A stretch of DNA of 64,000 nt, from assembly GCA_963821095.1 (NCBI GenBank), contig CAWGCJ010000018.1, positions 1-64,000 on the forward strand, read 5' to 3'. Both the position numbers and the translations under genes were made by a program. The notes beneath the pieces are model-generated. The model was not told the DNA's origin. It worked only from the letters and a program-made list of their open reading frames with translations, and did not search any database. The stretch comes from CAVPHV01 sp963821095 (GTDB taxonomy: Bacteria > Actinomycetota > Acidimicrobiia > Spongiisociales > UBA5794). Positions 63,957 to 64,000 of this stretch are shown one piece after another (the stretch's first letter is position 1; every line of letters begins with the position of its first letter).

Positions 63957-64000
63957 GCGCCGCGCATCGTAGACAAACCCCAGCGTAAGGCGTAAAACGG

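Noticed and set aside
1..64000. tRNA, rRNA, riboswitch or insertion-sequence features
   Set aside because: I looked for T-loop-like GGTTCRA motifs, rRNA landmarks, transposase motifs and terminal repeats and found none I could support by eye.

Overview
The window is a GC-rich, gene-dense bacterial chromosome segment with short intergenic gaps and many 1-8 nt gene overlaps. The following all point to a high-GC actinobacterium. There is a LytR-CpsA-Psr wall protein, Thr-rich linkers in most secreted or lipoprotein products, a DrrAB-type exporter, and several genes whose start codon sits 6-8 nt after a TANNNT -10 box, as in leaderless transcripts. Acidimicrobiia or a related deep actinobacterial class is my best guess, not proven. 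I saw no rRNA, tRNA, CRISPR array, phage or insertion sequence.

Layout. 0.1-11.1 kb: an LCP fusion protein, a zinc-ribbon membrane protein, a DUF255 thioredoxin-like protein, a TetR/SRPBCC divergent pair with a visible operator, an RpoD-type sigma factor, a CBS protein, and a drrA-drrB-tetR operon. 11.2-22.3 kb: exported proteins (AOC-like barrel, double spondin domain, two tandem parallel beta-helix paralogues) interleaved with a HerA-like ATPase and a GTG-coupled operon of a DUF1611-like protein, an M20 peptidase and a flavin reductase. 22.5-32.7 kb: MarR, LOG protein, GDP-mannose synthesis (manC), a class-V aminotransferase, a ClC channel, xseA-xseB and a tail-anchored repeat protein. 32.8-43.8 kb: an AlkZ-like protein, an operon of a B12-binding photoreceptor-like protein with a LolD/FtsX-type transporter, deoC, malic enzyme, a cN-II-like nucleotidase, xdhC, fabH and azlCD. 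43.9-49.4 kb: an orphan histidine kinase, then a two-component system bracketed by two related secreted acidic proteins. 49.5-57.9 kb: lon, a DsbA-fold protein, an rRNA/tRNA methylase and a polar amino-acid ABC importer. 57.9-64 kb: a lipoprotein, a dipeptidase, a TPR-like protein and a five-gene copper/cytochrome-oxidase assembly operon.

A cross-cutting observation is that six genes (two beta-helix genes, the aminotransferase, the AlkZ-like gene, lon and the amino-acid binding protein) are each broken by one or two single-base indels, eight in all, with a possible ninth in xdhC. The protein homology continues cleanly in the shifted frame, and intact terminators follow the restored stops. This looks more like consensus error than true gene decay, so I give the full restored gene spans. 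As written here those frames are interrupted.

The most novel-looking arrangements are three. The first is a stand-alone CarH-type B12 domain with no DNA-binding part, translationally linked to an ABC transporter. The second is the two-component system flanked by paralogous secreted proteins, one carrying eight perfect-length 42-bp repeats. The third is the LCP protein fused to a tyrosine-kinase-like ATPase that has lost its P-loop lysine.
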